Below, piece after piece: positions 1-11,000 of a stretch of 64,000 nucleotides of DNA (position 1 is its first letter; each line of letters begins with the position of its first letter). The DNA comes from Alentia gelatinosa. Taxonomy: Eukaryota > Annelida > Polychaeta > Phyllodocida > Polynoidae. Location: NCBI GenBank assembly GCA_950022655.1, contig OX465587.1:32305716-32369715 (forward strand), read 5' to 3'. Made by a program: the position numbers and the translations under genes. The notes beneath the pieces were generated by a model. The model was not told the DNA's origin and did not search any database. It saw only the letters and a list, made by a program, of their open reading frames with translations.

Positions 1-2
1 TT

Positions 3-182
3 TTGTATTGCATGGATATTATTAATCAGTATAAAATATTGTAAAGCATGTGTCGTATGGGTAGGTATATGATATTGTATTGCATGGGTATCATTAGTCA
101 ATATAGGATTTTGTATTGCATGGGTCTTATGGTTCAGTATAGGATTTTGTATTGAATGTGTATTAGTGGTCAATAGTCAATA
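3..182. repeat. Minisatellite, 36-bp unit
   Basis: About five diverged head-to-tail copies of a 36-bp unit containing TTGTATTGCATGGGTAT. Clear starts fall near 3, 75, 111 and 147, with a weaker copy near 39. The array runs off the left edge of the window. Confidence 0.8.
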
Positions 183-267
183 CCAGCGCAATGGGAAATG
201 CGATATGTGAGAAAAAATAACGGGCCAGTGGACAGCAGTGGCATGCCGGCAGTTGGCACAAATATAA

Positions 268-530
268 TGTCTGTATGTTCGTAACAAGTGGCAGTAAACC
301 CTGACGCTCACACAGTAAATACAGAGTATAAGAGTTTATAGTGTCTGTATGTATGTAACAAGTGGCACTAAACCTTGACGGTCACATATATTCAACACAG
401 AGTATAAGAGTTTATAGTGTCTGTATGTTCATATCAAGTGGCACTAAACCCTGACGGTCACATATAGTCAACACAGAGTATAAGAGTGTGTAAAGCCTGT
501 ATGTATGTAACAAGTGGCAGTAAACCCCGA
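268..530. repeat. Minisatellite, ~76-bp unit
   Basis: Four copies of a 74-76 bp unit that includes AAGTGGCACTAAACCCTGAC followed by CACAGAGTATAAGAG. Units start near 281, 355, 431 and 507. Units differ by point changes only. Confidence 0.85.
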
Positions 531-539
531 CACCCACCC

Positions 540-820
540 TCAGTCCGTGCTGAGTCACTCCACTCTAACGCCGGTGAACATCAAAGCTGTGATTACTCAG
601 CTCGCTGCCAGCTTGGCTCTGCGCCCTGGCAGCGCCGTGTTAACCCTCTCAGCCCGGGTGTACCGCCGGGCGGAGATTAAACGAAGATGAAGACCGCCAC
701 AGTCAGTCTGCCGGAAAGGGAAGGGTGCGGGTATCAGTCTGGTGGTGGCGGCCTACTCTATGTACAGAAACCGGTGTAAGTAAGTGAGGGAGATGATCAC
801 AGTGCTGTATTCTGGCACCT
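540..820. other. GC-rich unique stretch, no gene recognised
   Basis: Single-copy-looking, GC-richer sequence between a minisatellite and family A. A 64-codon open frame across its left part starts inside the minisatellite and resembles no family I know. I see no clear promoter or RNA gene. Confidence 0.4.
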
Positions 821-823
821 AGC

Positions 824-1066
824 TCACCCCTCTCATAAGATCTCACAGTCTCTAAGTCGTATTCTGTACTCTCACCATGCTCTATAGAGAAGAATTCTTA
901 ACGAACTAGGCTTAGAGCCTTGAGAATCCACTGGCCTGCCTCCCGTGCTAAAGATACACGTCAATGCAACCGAAGATTCCTATAATCTCAATGATGCCAC
1001 CTAGCGGGAATACTGTGTGCCAGTGGATTCGCAAGGCTCTAAGCCTAGTTCGTTAAGAATTCGGGG
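824..1066. mobile_element. Family A foldback element, 3' truncated
   Basis: Starts with the terminal repeat CACCCCTCTCATAAGATC. It contains two ~50-bp inverted arms, running from GAATTCTTAACGAACTAGG to its complement, around a ~90-bp centre. The copy stops right after the right-hand GAATTC, where TH4 sequence begins, so the right terminal repeat is missing. Confidence 0.85.
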
Positions 1067-1073
1067 AATTATA

Positions 1074-1399
1074 TAGAACTGCATCGAGAATTGTATAAAT
1101 AGACCATACTCCATGAGTTTGGCTGGGCCGCAATCGTCATCGAGGCAAAGCCGAGTGACGATTATGGCCCAGCCAAGCGAGTGGGGTATTGTCTATTTTA
1201 CGATTCGATTGCGGTTCTGGATTTATCTTACCCCTTTCCATCGTTTAAATAACATCACAACTTCAGAATAATCAGAATGTACTTAGCAAATCCACTACGC
1301 CACGGCCGTGGCGTAGTATTGTAACTTTACCAGGGTGATGGCTGAGTATATTTTTCTAATGTTATTCCTATGGCTAAACTTGTACCAGGGGTGAGATAG
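1074..1399 (+). mobile_element. TH4 composite two-hairpin element
   Basis: Unit P (about 1074-1217) is a long palindrome with arms around GTTTGGCTGGGCC. Its loop at 1141-1159 reads as the conserved GAGGC..AGCCGAGTGA type. Unit T (about 1219-1399) is bounded by TTATCTTACCCC and GGGGTGAGATA. Inside T is a perfect 24-bp palindrome at 1294-1317 (ACTACGCCACGG and its complement). T units of the same class lie at 59752-59976 (reverse) and 62325-62428 (partial). Confidence 0.8.
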
Positions 1400-1428
1400 G
1401 TGGTTGGACAGGCTTATGTTATAGGAGG

Positions 1429-1618
1429 CTAAAGACGCACATCAATGCAACCCAAAGATTCCTATAATCTCAATGATACCACCTAGCGGGAACACTGTGT
1501 GCCAGTGGATGCTCAAGGCTCTAAGCCTAGTTCGTTAAGAATTCTTCTCCCATAGAGCGCAGTGAGAACCTTGTACAGAATACCTATTAGAGAGTGTGAG
1601 GTCTTATGAGAGGGGTGC
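1429..1618. mobile_element. Family A, right part only
   Basis: Repeats the centre and right arm already present at about 948-1062, then continues to the right terminal repeat GATCTTATGAGAGGGGTG (here GGTCTTATG...). Together with 824-1066 it brackets TH4. Either TH4 insertion and rearrangement split one A element with part duplicated, or two truncated copies lie side by side. Confidence 0.8.
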
Positions 1619-1624
1619 TTCCTG

Positions 1625-1844
1625 GGGCCCGTTTAATAATCTAGGATGGTGCATGAGGACTCTTTCATGTACCTCATACAAGGGTCATCATTTGATGATA
1701 TCTAAGTCCGTTCACTAAGACAGTATTAGCCGTCTGTAAGGTCGTCCATAAGTGTTGAATAAAGTTGACCCACATCGTCCCTGGGTCTCTGTGACGTACA
1801 GAAAAGGGTCTACATGTACGATCCTAGATTAATAAATGGGGCCC
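1625..1844 (+). mobile_element. Family W MITE-like element
   Basis: Bounded by inverted ends GGGGCCCGTTTAATAATC and GATTAATAAATGGGGCCC. Inner arms continue with CTAGGAT...GTAC. A shared internal segment includes GTTGAATAAAGTTGACCCAC. Other copies lie at 45351-45870 (reverse, interrupted), 45989-46207, 46700-46748 (end fragment) and 51244-51437. Confidence 0.8.
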
Positions 1845-2129
1845 AATTATTGCTGTTTGTGGACTAGGATTATTTCATGTGAATAATTCAAAAGAATTTC
1901 AGGAGAATATGGTTCTGTGGTGGTTGTTCACGATGTAAACGGTTTACAAGGTGTTGCTGCATCGTGGCCAGGCCCACTCATTGTGGATTCAGCATTCACC
2001 AGTTACGGCTGCTGGTCCCGCTACGATCACACGTATTGAGCATCCTGCAAACCGCAACCAGCGACTGACCAGTAGATACTCTCCATATATTCTGCACATT
2101 TCACTGTCTCCTCAGTCATTCTCTACACT

Positions 2130-2665
2130 CCCTTGCATGAACTTTCTACACTCTCCAAATTCACCTCATTTACTCTCCCCATTCACCTCATCCACTCTCT
2201 ACACTCACACATTCACATTCCACACTCTCCCCATTCTCCCCATTCTCCACACGCTCTAAACTCTCCCCATTCACTCTCCTCATTCACTCTCCATGCACAG
2301 TGTAGACCAGAGACTCCTCATTCACTCTTCATGCACAGTATAGACCAGAGATGCCTCATTCACTCTTCATGCACAGTCTAGACCAGAGACGCCTCATTCA
2401 CTCTCCACACACAGTGTAGACGCCTCATTCACACTCCACACACAGTGTAGACCAGAGACGCCTCATTCACTCTCCACACACAGTGTAGACTCCTCATTCA
2501 CTCTCCACACACAGTGTAGACCAGAGACGCCTCATTCACTCTCCATACACAGTGTAGACCAGAGACTCCTTATTCACTCTCCACACACAGTGTAGACTCC
2601 TCATTCACTCTCCATGCAAAGTGTAGACTCCTCTTTCACTCTCCACACACAGTGTAGACCAGAGA
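2130..2665. repeat. CT-rich minisatellite region
   Basis: A pyrimidine-rich lead-in of CATTCACTCTCC-type words passes into about nine copies of a 31 or 46 bp unit, of the form CACACAGTGTAGACCAGAGA plus CGCCTCATTCACTCTC. The two unit lengths differ by presence or absence of CCAGAGACG-type sequence. Open frames here are products of the repeat. Confidence 0.85.
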
Positions 2666-2952
2666 CGTGCCGGGTTCCACACGACCGACTCCCAGTTACC
2701 ATGACGACAAAACATCAAGCCGGCTAAAAAAGACCAGGACTGGTTTCCATGGTGACGGAACGTTATTAGAGTAATTGTGTTTTTTTTGGGAGGAGGAGGC
2801 GGCGTTGGCGATGTGGGGAGAGTGTAATCGGGTTGGTTCCGCGTGTCGCGAGGTGCGGAGGATCGGGCTGGAGAGTGTGAGGCTCGTCTAGTCTCTGAGT
2901 CTTTCCACATCCGTGCCGCTCTGCAGGGACACTAGACTGGAGTCTGTACAAC

Positions 2953-3264
2953 CACCCTTCTCATAAGATCTAGCACTCTCTAAGTCGTATTCTGTGCTCT
3001 TACTATGCTCTATGGAGAAGAATTCTTAACGAACTAGGCTTAGAGCCTTGAGAATCAACTAGCCTGCCTCCCGTGTTAAAGACGCACATCAACGCAACCC
3101 AAAGATTCCTATAATCTGAATGATGCCACCTAGCGGGAATACTGTGTGCCAGTGGATTCTCAAGGCTCTAAGCCTAGTTCGTTAAGACTTCTTCTCCCAT
3201 AGAGCGCAGTGAGAACCTTGTACAGAATACCTATTAGAGAGTGTGAGGTCTTATGAGAGGGGTG
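2953..3264. mobile_element. Family A foldback element, full length
   Basis: The complete 312-bp form: outer inverted ends (CACCCTTCTCATAAGATC and its complement), inner ~50-bp inverted arms, and an asymmetric ~90-bp centre containing ATGATGCCACCTAGCGGG. Another full copy, with the centre inverted, is at 58025-58336. Confidence 0.9.
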
Positions 3265-4138
3265 CTTCAACGGTGATATCATCACAGATGGCCGTTTTCC
3301 TTTTTCCCACGGAAATCCACTTTTTCATTTTTACCTACCACATGTATCATCCATCGTTTTCAATGAATGCCGTATATCCATAAAGCTTTTTACCACCTCC
3401 CCACTCACTCTGTATGTTATGGATGGGTCCTAAGGTATAGAATTCAGCAAATCCCCGACATAATTTTGAAGTGGCCAAGGTTAGTGGAGATCAAGCAATT
3501 CTAGAATGCTGGCGCACTGCGCTTGTAGGGGTGGGGGGGGGGGGGGGGGGTATATCTCTAAAGATGTGTATGTAAATATTGCTTACACTAAACTAATGTT
3601 AGTAATAATGAACATAGATATCGCACGCCTTGCTATAGGGAATAGAATACAAAAGATACGTATATAAAGTTACAATCATATAATATAACCATACGTGAGA
3701 TATACCTTCCCTTAATGGAAGGTATTTATAGACACCCAAAAAACAAAGACAATGTTAGCAATGTAAACATCTTCTCATATGCCTTTACAGGTGGTACAGC
3801 CACAAAAACAAGCATATGTATCGTCTCGCTAATTCCATGCCAATAAAAAATGCACTGTTGTCGACGACTGTACAGGTGATGAAAACTGAGGCATCAGAAC
3901 TTATTTGTCGTCTAAATCTTCCTCATGTAATAATCAGCAATTTTGTATGCCTTTCGCATAGAGAGAGAAGCCCAACTGAGTATCGGGTAATATAATCCCT
4001 GTTTTTGAGTCTCATACACTGTGTAGGATAAGGTCACCTGTAAGCCGTGTTGTATTTATCTGACATAATTACTTATCACGCTAACACCAATGTTTCACGG
4101 CTTCTCCCGTTTACAGCAGATAACGGAGGGAATTAGTA
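3265..4138. other. Unique AT-rich stretch with G18 tract
   Basis: No gene recognised. It contains an 18-bp G run at 3533-3550. Around 3287-3320 is a short match to 22958-22990 (ATGGCCGTTTTCC against ATGGCAGTTTTCC). A short imperfect inverted pair flanks GATATACCTTCCC near 3700. Confidence 0.5.
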
Positions 4139-4504
4139 GAAACCGAACGAGAGTTAGACTTGACAATGTTTATGCCACGACGGGAAGGTCGTGTATTACT
4201 ACACGAGGCGTAGCCAACTGTAGTGAGGAGCAGACCTGACCAGAGTGGCATAGACATTGACAAGTCTAACTCGAGTTCGGTTTCGTATTTATCCTACCCC
4301 GTCTATGCTTTTGTATTACTAAAAGATAAATATTGAGTCAAGGACCAACAGAACTTTTTTCATAGTAGCTGACATCCTGTTCTCTGATTGGTCAATATTG
4401 TTATTACTCTAGTGGCATAAAAAAACACTTTATGTCACGGCCTGCCACATAAAATTTCCCTATGTTAAATCTATGGCGGTTTTTTATTAGGGGTAGGATA
4501 AATA
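4139..4504 (+). mobile_element. TH1 composite two-hairpin element
   Basis: Unit P (about 4139-4283) is a palindrome with arms CCGAACGAGAGTTAGACTTG and complement. Its loop holds CACGAGGCGTAGCC. Unit T (about 4288-4504) is bounded by TATTTATCCTACCCC and GGGGTAGGATAAATA. Near its right end T keeps the subterminal block ATGTTAAATCTATGG shared with other TH1 copies. Confidence 0.85.
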
Positions 4505-4528
4505 CTGTTACGAAGCCTCACAAGATAA

Positions 4529-4928
4529 GGCCTATTACACATCTACCGATTTCGGAACATTTATGTACCTTCGTTGGCGACAAACGGACTGTAATTTGTC
4601 TCAGGCAAGGCATCCTAACGGAGTCGGCCGTAGTCAGTAGATGGGGCACAGCTAGGCAAGGGTCAGGCAATGATTAGTGAAGCACCTCCTTCAGATGTTA
4701 TTTTGTCGCCGGCAAGTTGTGGTTTCCATGTTCCTAAATTGGTTACCAAAAGTTTATCAACATGTTGATGAATCTAGTCGCCGACAACAGAACGTTGGTA
4801 AATGGTGCTTAATTGGGTGGCCGACATGAGCCAGGGCATTATGTAATTCGCCTGCGACAAGTTCACCGACTCCTATACGATTTGGAAACTAATCGTTCAA
4901 CTCTGAATCGGTAGATGTGTATTGGGCT
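4529..4928. mobile_element. Family Q palindromic MITE
   Basis: Ends resemble CATCTACCGATTTCGG and CTGAATCGGTAGATG with outer AGGCC/GGGCT. The interior contains GTCGGCGACAAACGG and CAAGGCATCCTAACGG. It abuts family P at 4932 directly. Other copies: 13283-13579, 33965-34270, 34493-34944 and 39727-40041. Confidence 0.85.
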
Positions 4929-4931
4929 TAT

Positions 4932-5236
4932 GGCCCGTTTGCATTGGTAGACGAAAACGGCGGAGATTTTTTGAGTTACCCTGAAAGTCTTTGGTGGTGC
5001 CACTGACTGTGCGTAGGTATCGAAAAATCAGGGAGGGTAATAAATTTCACTCAGTGACCAAGCTTTCACTTAGTGGTGGGTGGTGCCACACTGCATAATC
5101 TAAGCAGAAAAAGTCGTGGGTCATTTCACAAGCTGGGTCATTTCCAAAGACCCATTTTTGATCAGCAGAGCCAAAAGTCCGTCGGTTGTTCCTGACTGTA
5201 GATCGCTGACGGGAAATCGGCCGATGGAAACGGGCC
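4932..5236 (+). mobile_element. Family P MITE
   Basis: About 305 bp with ends of the GGCCCGTTTCCATTGGCC type; the left end is slightly changed (GGCCCGTTTGCATTGG). The interior carries TTTCACTCAGTGGTGGGTGG and GTGGTTCCTGACTGTAGATC, found in every P copy. Confidence 0.88.
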
Positions 5237-5914
5237 TATACCCGCACGAAATATGAACAGAAAATCCGTTATTTCCATTACGATTCTGCTATGCACGAGC
5301 AGCTAATGCATAGGAAATGTCCTTTACTCGACGTGATAAACAGAAATAAACTTACAAAATGTCTCTCTACCATTGAGACAATTTTCTCAACTCAGCTATT
5401 CATCGAAATATTCTTACAAAATATTCTCTTTCCCATCAATATATCACGACACCCAAGCCCAGAGAAGCGATAAAACTGATGCCTGTATTTTTGCATCATT
5501 ACCGGCATCCTTTTCCTCTGGGTTCTCTATTTGTGTATTCTTCAGTGTGAGACCTGAAATCTCCAAGTGGAGGAGTAAAATGGAGATGTCCCAGACGGCC
5601 GATCCCTGGCCCGGATTATGAAGCACCGCGGGGGCCCGTCCCAGACACGAGGGATTCACCAACACTCGCATCACTCCTTCAGCATAGATAAAGGACGATA
5701 AAAAGAGGACCAGTTAAAATAAGTCTACAGATAAGACAGCTAACGAGCTGATTAAAACGACAAGAACTGGGCGATATTTCAGCTATTTCTGTGTGAGTTG
5801 ATATGGCACAGAGCCTTCTCTGTTTCCCCGTTTATTTGCTAGTTGGATCACGGGGAGTTCCAGTACGACCCTTGAGATGGTGCTACCACATGGACCTTCA
5901 TACTTTATCTCACC
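5237..5914. other. Unique stretch, nothing recognised
   Basis: Overlapping short open frames on both strands, none resembling a known family. No repeat family, RNA gene or clear promoter seen. Confidence 0.4.
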
Positions 5915-6184
5915 CCTGGTATTTTTGTCTTATCATTGGGAACTTCTTCTCCCTGCCCCTAGGAGTATTGCAGTCCGTTCTTCCTTGTCTATATCTTGTG
6001 TGTCAATCATTCTATTGGATTGAACAGGGGTGAGATACATACAGAAACCAACTCGTTTTGGTCAAAATCGCCGTGGCTTATTTGAATGCTAAGTGATATT
6101 CACTCGGTTGTGGCCTCGTTCCTATCACTCCGCATCAAACTCGGAGAACGACAACTTTCACCAAATCTTGTTGGTTTCATCTTT
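5915..6184 (-). mobile_element. TH2 composite two-hairpin element
   Basis: Unit T comes first (TTATCTCACCCCTGG at 5915, CAGGGGTGAGATA near 6024), followed by palindromic unit P, from CAGAAACCAACTCGTTTTGG to its complement ending near 6184. The loop at 6101-6120 is CACTCGGTTGTGGCCTCGTT. Related copies: 35935-36229, 38674-38940 and 42762-43058. Confidence 0.85.
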
Positions 6185-6941
6185 GATTCCTATCATTGAT
6201 AATTCATAGCTAATGGCGGCGGCCATATAAGGATGTCTATGTGCCTCTAGGGTTAAACACTGATTCCACCCAGCGACCAATCTATGACGAAACCTGCCAA
6301 AATGGAGATCGGACGTGATCAAGAGAAATCCGGAAAATCTTACAATAGCATGTGGCAGTGGAAGCACTCACTTTTCTCTGTTGATTTCAGGCGCTGATAT
6401 GATTTATCGTGCAAGAACACTGTACATTCATCACGTGAATAATTCAAATGATTCTCTATATTCTGAAGAGGCCAGAAACTTTCCGATATAACTTTGGTCC
6501 GATGGAATCAGCACTTTAATGCTGCATGTATATTTCAAACCAATGAGTCATTTGCTGTTGGTTCAATGCACGCCTACTATATTCCTTATATGGTATTGAA
6601 GGGAGAGGAACAACTCCATTCTCGCTCGGTTGTCGATCATCCTTACCTTTCTCTGTATTATCTTCTATGAATTCTTTTCCTATGAGGAAAATATACCAAT
6701 AACACCCCAAAACGTGTGAAGCAAACCCCCAATACCATATAGCACATTTCATTATATCCTTCTTTTATTACATTAATTTTTTTTCTTAAAAAATGAGCTT
6801 ATCTCCCTTTCTTAATAGAGCTAAGTGGAGAGTCTATGTGTTTCTAAGGATTGTACATGTGCTCATTGATTGTTTCGTTTTTGCAATTACATTTCTGTAA
6901 TGTCATTTACATTTATAATACGTTTTGCGGAGATTGTATTC
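6185..6941. other. Unique AT-rich stretch
   Basis: No gene or repeat recognised before the 51-bp array begins. A 78-codon minus-strand frame around 6516-6752 shows no known motif. Confidence 0.4.
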
Positions 6942-7602
6942 CTCGGCAAGGATTGAAGGCCTAATGCATTGTGGGCGTTGCATATATTGTATTTCTAGGC
7001 AAGAATTGTAGGCCTGATAAATTGTAGGCATTGCATGTATTGTAGGCATTGCATGTATTGTATTTCTAGGCAAGGATTACAGGCCTTATATTGTAGGCGT
7101 TGCATGTATTGTATTTCTAGGCAAGGATTACAGGCCTCATATTGTAGGCGTTGCATGTATTGTATTTCTAGGCAAGGATTACAGGCCTCATATTGTAGGC
7201 GTTGCATGTATTGTATTTCTAGGCAAGGATTACAGGCCTTATATTGTAGGCGTTGCATGTATTGTATTTCTGGGCAAGGATTACAGGCCTTATATTGTAG
7301 GCGTTGCATGTATTGTATTGCTAGGCAAGGATTACAGGCCTTATATTGTAGGCGTTGCATGTATTGTATTTCTAGGCAAGGATTACAGGCCTTATATTGT
7401 AGGCGTTGCATGTATTGTATTTCTAGCCAAGGATTACAGGCCTTATATTGTAGGCGTTGCATGTATTGTATTTCTAGGCAAGGATTACAGGCCTTATATT
7501 GTAGGCGTTGCATGTATTGTATTTCTAGGCAAGAATTGTAGGCCTGATAAATTGTAGGCATTGCACGTATTGTATTTCTAGGCAAGGACTACAGGCCAGC
7601 TG
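6942..7602. repeat. Minisatellite, 51-bp unit, ~11 copies
   Basis: Nearly identical 51-bp units (TTGTAGGCGTTGCATGTATT plus GTATTTCTAGGCAAGG plus ATTACAGGCCT...). Since 51 is divisible by three and the unit lacks stops in several frames, long open frames of 17-residue repeats appear on both strands (about 196 codons minus, 168 codons plus). I read these as artefacts of array periodicity. Edge units are more diverged than central ones. Confidence 0.95.
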
Positions 7603-7841
7603 CAGCGTGGGTGTTGCATGGTCCCTCTACTGTTACCTGGGCAGGCTGACTTTGTCAGGTGAGATTTCTCCTACCTTTACTGTCTCCAATGTTCAAACAG
7701 GTGTAAGAGTCTTACCTGGAAAAAAAGAGAAACGTGAGATCAGAACATGGTACAACTGAAGGATGTGAGAGGCATTGAACTGATTGTCAGCAGTTTAAAA
7801 CGAGGAGATGCGAGTGAAGGTTAATACAAAATACGGTTTAA

Positions 7842-8034
7842 GGCCTTTTTCCATTGGCCGACAAACACTGTGTAGATTTTCTGTGTTCTCCTAATACCCT
7901 ATTTTCATTTGGCGTCAGCAGTGGTAAGGTCCGTCAGTGGTTCCTGACTGTGTATCCGTGATGGCCAATGGAAATAGGCTATTAGGAGAACACAAAAAAT
8001 CTACACAATGTTTGTCGGCCAATGGAAACGGGCC
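7842..8034. mobile_element. Family S nested-palindrome MITE
   Basis: Outer ends GGCCTTTTTCCATTGGCCGA and complement. A second inverted pair follows (GTGTAGATTTTCTGTGTTCT and complement), then a third (CTAATACCCTATTTTCATT and complement). Other copies: 21965-22146, 40140-40306 (left end lost) and 48571-48745. Confidence 0.88.
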
Positions 8035-8084
8035 TTTAGAAGTAAAGCAGCAGGATTTGGGAAGTAGATTTATGTGGCTAACAA

Positions 8085-8252
8085 GAGAGGTATTATCTAA
8101 GCATGGTATAAACGACTATAGGATTAACAGGATTTGGGAGTCCCTGTTTACCATCTCGTTTGGAGTGCTTCAGAATGTTCACTCGGCTATCGCCTCCTTC
8201 ATATTACTGCACACTCCAAACTCGATAGCGAACGAGGCAGAGATCTGTTGTT
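8085..8252 (-). mobile_element. TH3 element, truncated
   Basis: Palindromic unit P of TH3 (CATCTCGTTTGGAGTGC... and complement) with the loop CACTCGGCTATCGCCTCC at about 8179-8197. It is preceded by a short remnant of unit T (TTATCTAAGCATGGTATAAA). Fuller copies are at 15131-15400 and 42535-43111. Confidence 0.7.
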
Positions 8253-8599
8253 AGATCGGTCCTGAGAAGCACAGGTTTGGTGTGCGATTTAACATTAAAC
8301 TCTCTAGAATCTGGTAACTGTATTTCCAAAAACGCCACCAACATAGAGATGCATAGCTACAAATGGAACATCATGAAAAAAGGCACCCAACGTTTGCATA
8401 GCCACTGTAAATGTACTGCTAACTATTCAGATGTTCAGTGAATAAGGATGCTGTTTGAATATAAATTTCAACACACCCAATAATATGTGGAGTATTATCA
8501 GATAATGTTCCAATACAAGTACTGCACGAAAACCACCAGTTTATTCCTATATACGCCATCGTGGAAGTGCATGTATTGGCTGAATATTGACTTGTTTTC

Positions 8600-8603
<4 letters not shown>

Positions 8604-8681
<78 letters not shown>
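8604..8681. repeat. (TA)n microsatellite
   Basis: About 78 bp of near-pure TA dinucleotide. Open frames of alternating Tyr and Ile here are spurious. Confidence 0.97.
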
Positions 8682-9281
8682 GCCCAGTGTTTATATAAGG
8701 ATGCGTCTTGGCTGTATTTCACACCCAGCGTATGTGAGAGGAAATATCCTCGCCTCCCGCCCCTTTGTGTTGGTAGAAGTATAGGTGTCCTCAATGGGAA
8801 ACCCTCCCCCCTGCCGCCCCCCTCCAACCCCGCCACCTCTCGCCACGCTTATATACGCCGACAGATGAGGCGTATACACACGGGGAATAGGTTTACCTTG
8901 TATACGCAAAATACTAACGCCGGGTGCATTCAAAAGTAAAATGATTGTGTTGGTGCAGTGAAGCTACGATGCGGTAGACACGGACACAATGGCAATTTGC
9001 CTTTGAGGTTATAGTCCCTTGACATGTCAATTATACAAAATTTAAATTCATTGTTTATAAGCAATTTATCATCCAGGGATATCAGTTGGGGTCACGGAAA
9101 GAGAGGGGACATCAACTGGAATTGACTGTCTCAGAGAGACTGAGAAAACATGGAAAGTATATCGTAATTGGCCAGGGACTGGAGCTGTGGTACGTTGGAG
9201 GGATAGGGGGTTGAAACATTCGTTATTGGTGTATATGTGGCCAGATGTGTCATCTCTTTGTTTTACATGTGAAAAACGAAT

Positions 9282-9623
9282 ACTTATATAGAACGTCCTA
9301 ACCATGCTGTACATGTCACAGAACGAGATGGTAATTTACGGTTTGTACGGAACGAGGCGTCTACGGCGAGTTCCGTACAAACCGTATATTGTCATCGAGT
9401 TCTGTGACTTGTACAAGCATGGTTGGACGTTATATAATTATTAAATACCCGAAATTAAAAAAAAATCATCAATTTCGTTTGGCTTAACAACCAATATCTA
9501 ATAAACGTGTATGGCAAGGTGGTCCGTATTTTAGTGTACGGACCAGTGGTCCGTACAGTATTTTTATGTTACATGTCAAAACGGTACGTATTTACAGTAA
9601 ATACGGCATGGGTATATAGTAAA
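9282..9623 (+). mobile_element. TH5 composite two-hairpin element
   Basis: Unit P (about 9282-9436) is a palindrome, ACTTATATAGAACGTCC to complement, with the loop ACGAGGCGTCTACGGCGAGT at 9352-9371. Unit T (about 9437-9623) is bounded by TTATTAAATACCC and GGGTATATAGTAAA. Inside T is a further hairpin, GGTCCGTATTTTAGTG next to TACGGACC. Copies: 29636-29976, 30904-31691 and 31253-31592. Confidence 0.88.
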
Positions 9624-9769
9624 CCATGAAAATAAAATCTATGTAGTTTTCTTTGGAAAATAGGAAAACTGCCATACCTGATTACCTACATAAAAATACT
9701 TGAATTCTGTTGCAAAACCTTTACATTCATCCAATCGCCAGTGATGGGAAAACGTGTGAATTGTTGTCT

Positions 9770-9900
9770 AAGTGGACGGTGGCCCTGGGGACTGAGGCCC
9801 TGGGGGTGTGAGGGAGGGGCTGCCCTCAGGGGGTGGGGCGGGGAGGTGGGGGGTAGTATAAAGGCGGGCGGTGTTAGACACGTCGTTAATCACACCACAG
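9770..9900 (+). promoter_or_regulatory. Candidate TATA promoter with GC boxes
   Basis: A perfect TATAAAGG begins at 9857. It is preceded by a G-rich block with GGGGCGGGG and followed by GC-rich, CpG-bearing sequence, with CACGTG at 9940-9945. If used, transcription would start about 25-35 bp after the TATA box, near 9885-9895. Seen: motif order and spacing. Not seen: a recognisable downstream coding exon. The 92-codon frame from 9741 starts upstream of the TATA box and does not support a product. Confidence 0.45.
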
Positions 9901-10019
9901 TGCGCCCGTCACTCCACTCACCGCCGACCACCCAACGTGCACGTGTTGTGGACGTGCAATGCACGCTCGAGGCCGCATTCTCACTGCCTGCACACAGCAG
10001 TTCTGTTTTTTTTTTTTAA

Positions 10020-11000
10020 GTTAATGTTTATTCTGGAGGCTAACTACTAGGGTAGGATTACCTTACTTAGGCTGAAACTGAAAGATACTGTGTATGGTTA
10101 CTAAATGCCATGCACACAGCTTTTTTTTTCTTAATCAGTACTTAACCTCAAATGAGTAAATTTAAGGACTCACCAAGTACCTCAGTATATCAATCATTGA
10201 CAGATTAACCTTAAAAAAATGTAATAGTCGAAACGTCGGTTCTATAATCTGAAATAAATGCCTACATTAATTTGATACCAAAGTGGTTGTGCTGTTTTTA
10301 CATTTTATCATATTTTTTTTAATCAAATTCTTTCAGAATAAATCATTTACAAAGCTATATCCCATAAACTACACCTAGATTAGATTAATGTATTTACAGT
10401 GTAAAGTGATCTTGCTCACTTAAGAAAAGTACAAATTGATAGAGTAACGAATTTGGTCCGAATCATTTTCGTTTCTATTTCAAAGGTTAGTATTCCATTG
10501 TTGTTTCTTTATTTTCACACAAATAAAGTATTGGCAGTTATGGGGATATACTGTAATCTGTCATCGTTATCTGGGACTATACAAATATTTAATATCTATT
10601 CTTGAAGCTGACTATTAGGGTGGGGTTACCCTATTTTCAGTAGACTCCAGTGCGATTCATGTTTGTTCACGTTTGCATATTGTAACAGTATCAAATATAT
10701 AAATCCCGATGATTTCTAGTGGTTCATTATAAAGAGTTAAAGAATTATACGGTTTCGCTAGACTAGGTTTGGCTACTTGCCACTGATGATATATACGAGG
10801 AGGCTGAAGGTACACCCACCCATCATGGGACCAGGCGGCAAAACGGCCGGGCCTGGAGGCTTCATTGTATGCTTTACCCTAACAAGGTTGATTAAAAACA
10901 TAAAAATTACTAGCAGCGAAACCTACGGCGTTTACTGGAAGTAACAAGAAGATTTCTGTCCATTACTGACAAAAACAAAGATCTCCTGAGTTTGAATAGA
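10020..11000. other. Unique AT-rich stretch
   Basis: No gene seen. Two similar lines, CTGGAGGCTAACTACTAGGG at about 10034 and TTGAAGCTGACTATTAGGG near 10601, suggest an old duplication. The rest is featureless AT-rich sequence. Confidence 0.4.

Noticed and set aside
6995..7585. 196-codon minus frame and 168-codon plus frame of a 17-residue repeat
   Set aside because: Both come from a 51-bp tandem repeat without stops. Codon content follows the DNA repeat, and there is no domain, promoter or splice context.
8487..8939. 150- and 112-codon frames with Tyr-Ile runs
   Set aside because: They run through a (TA)n microsatellite; flanking residues match nothing.
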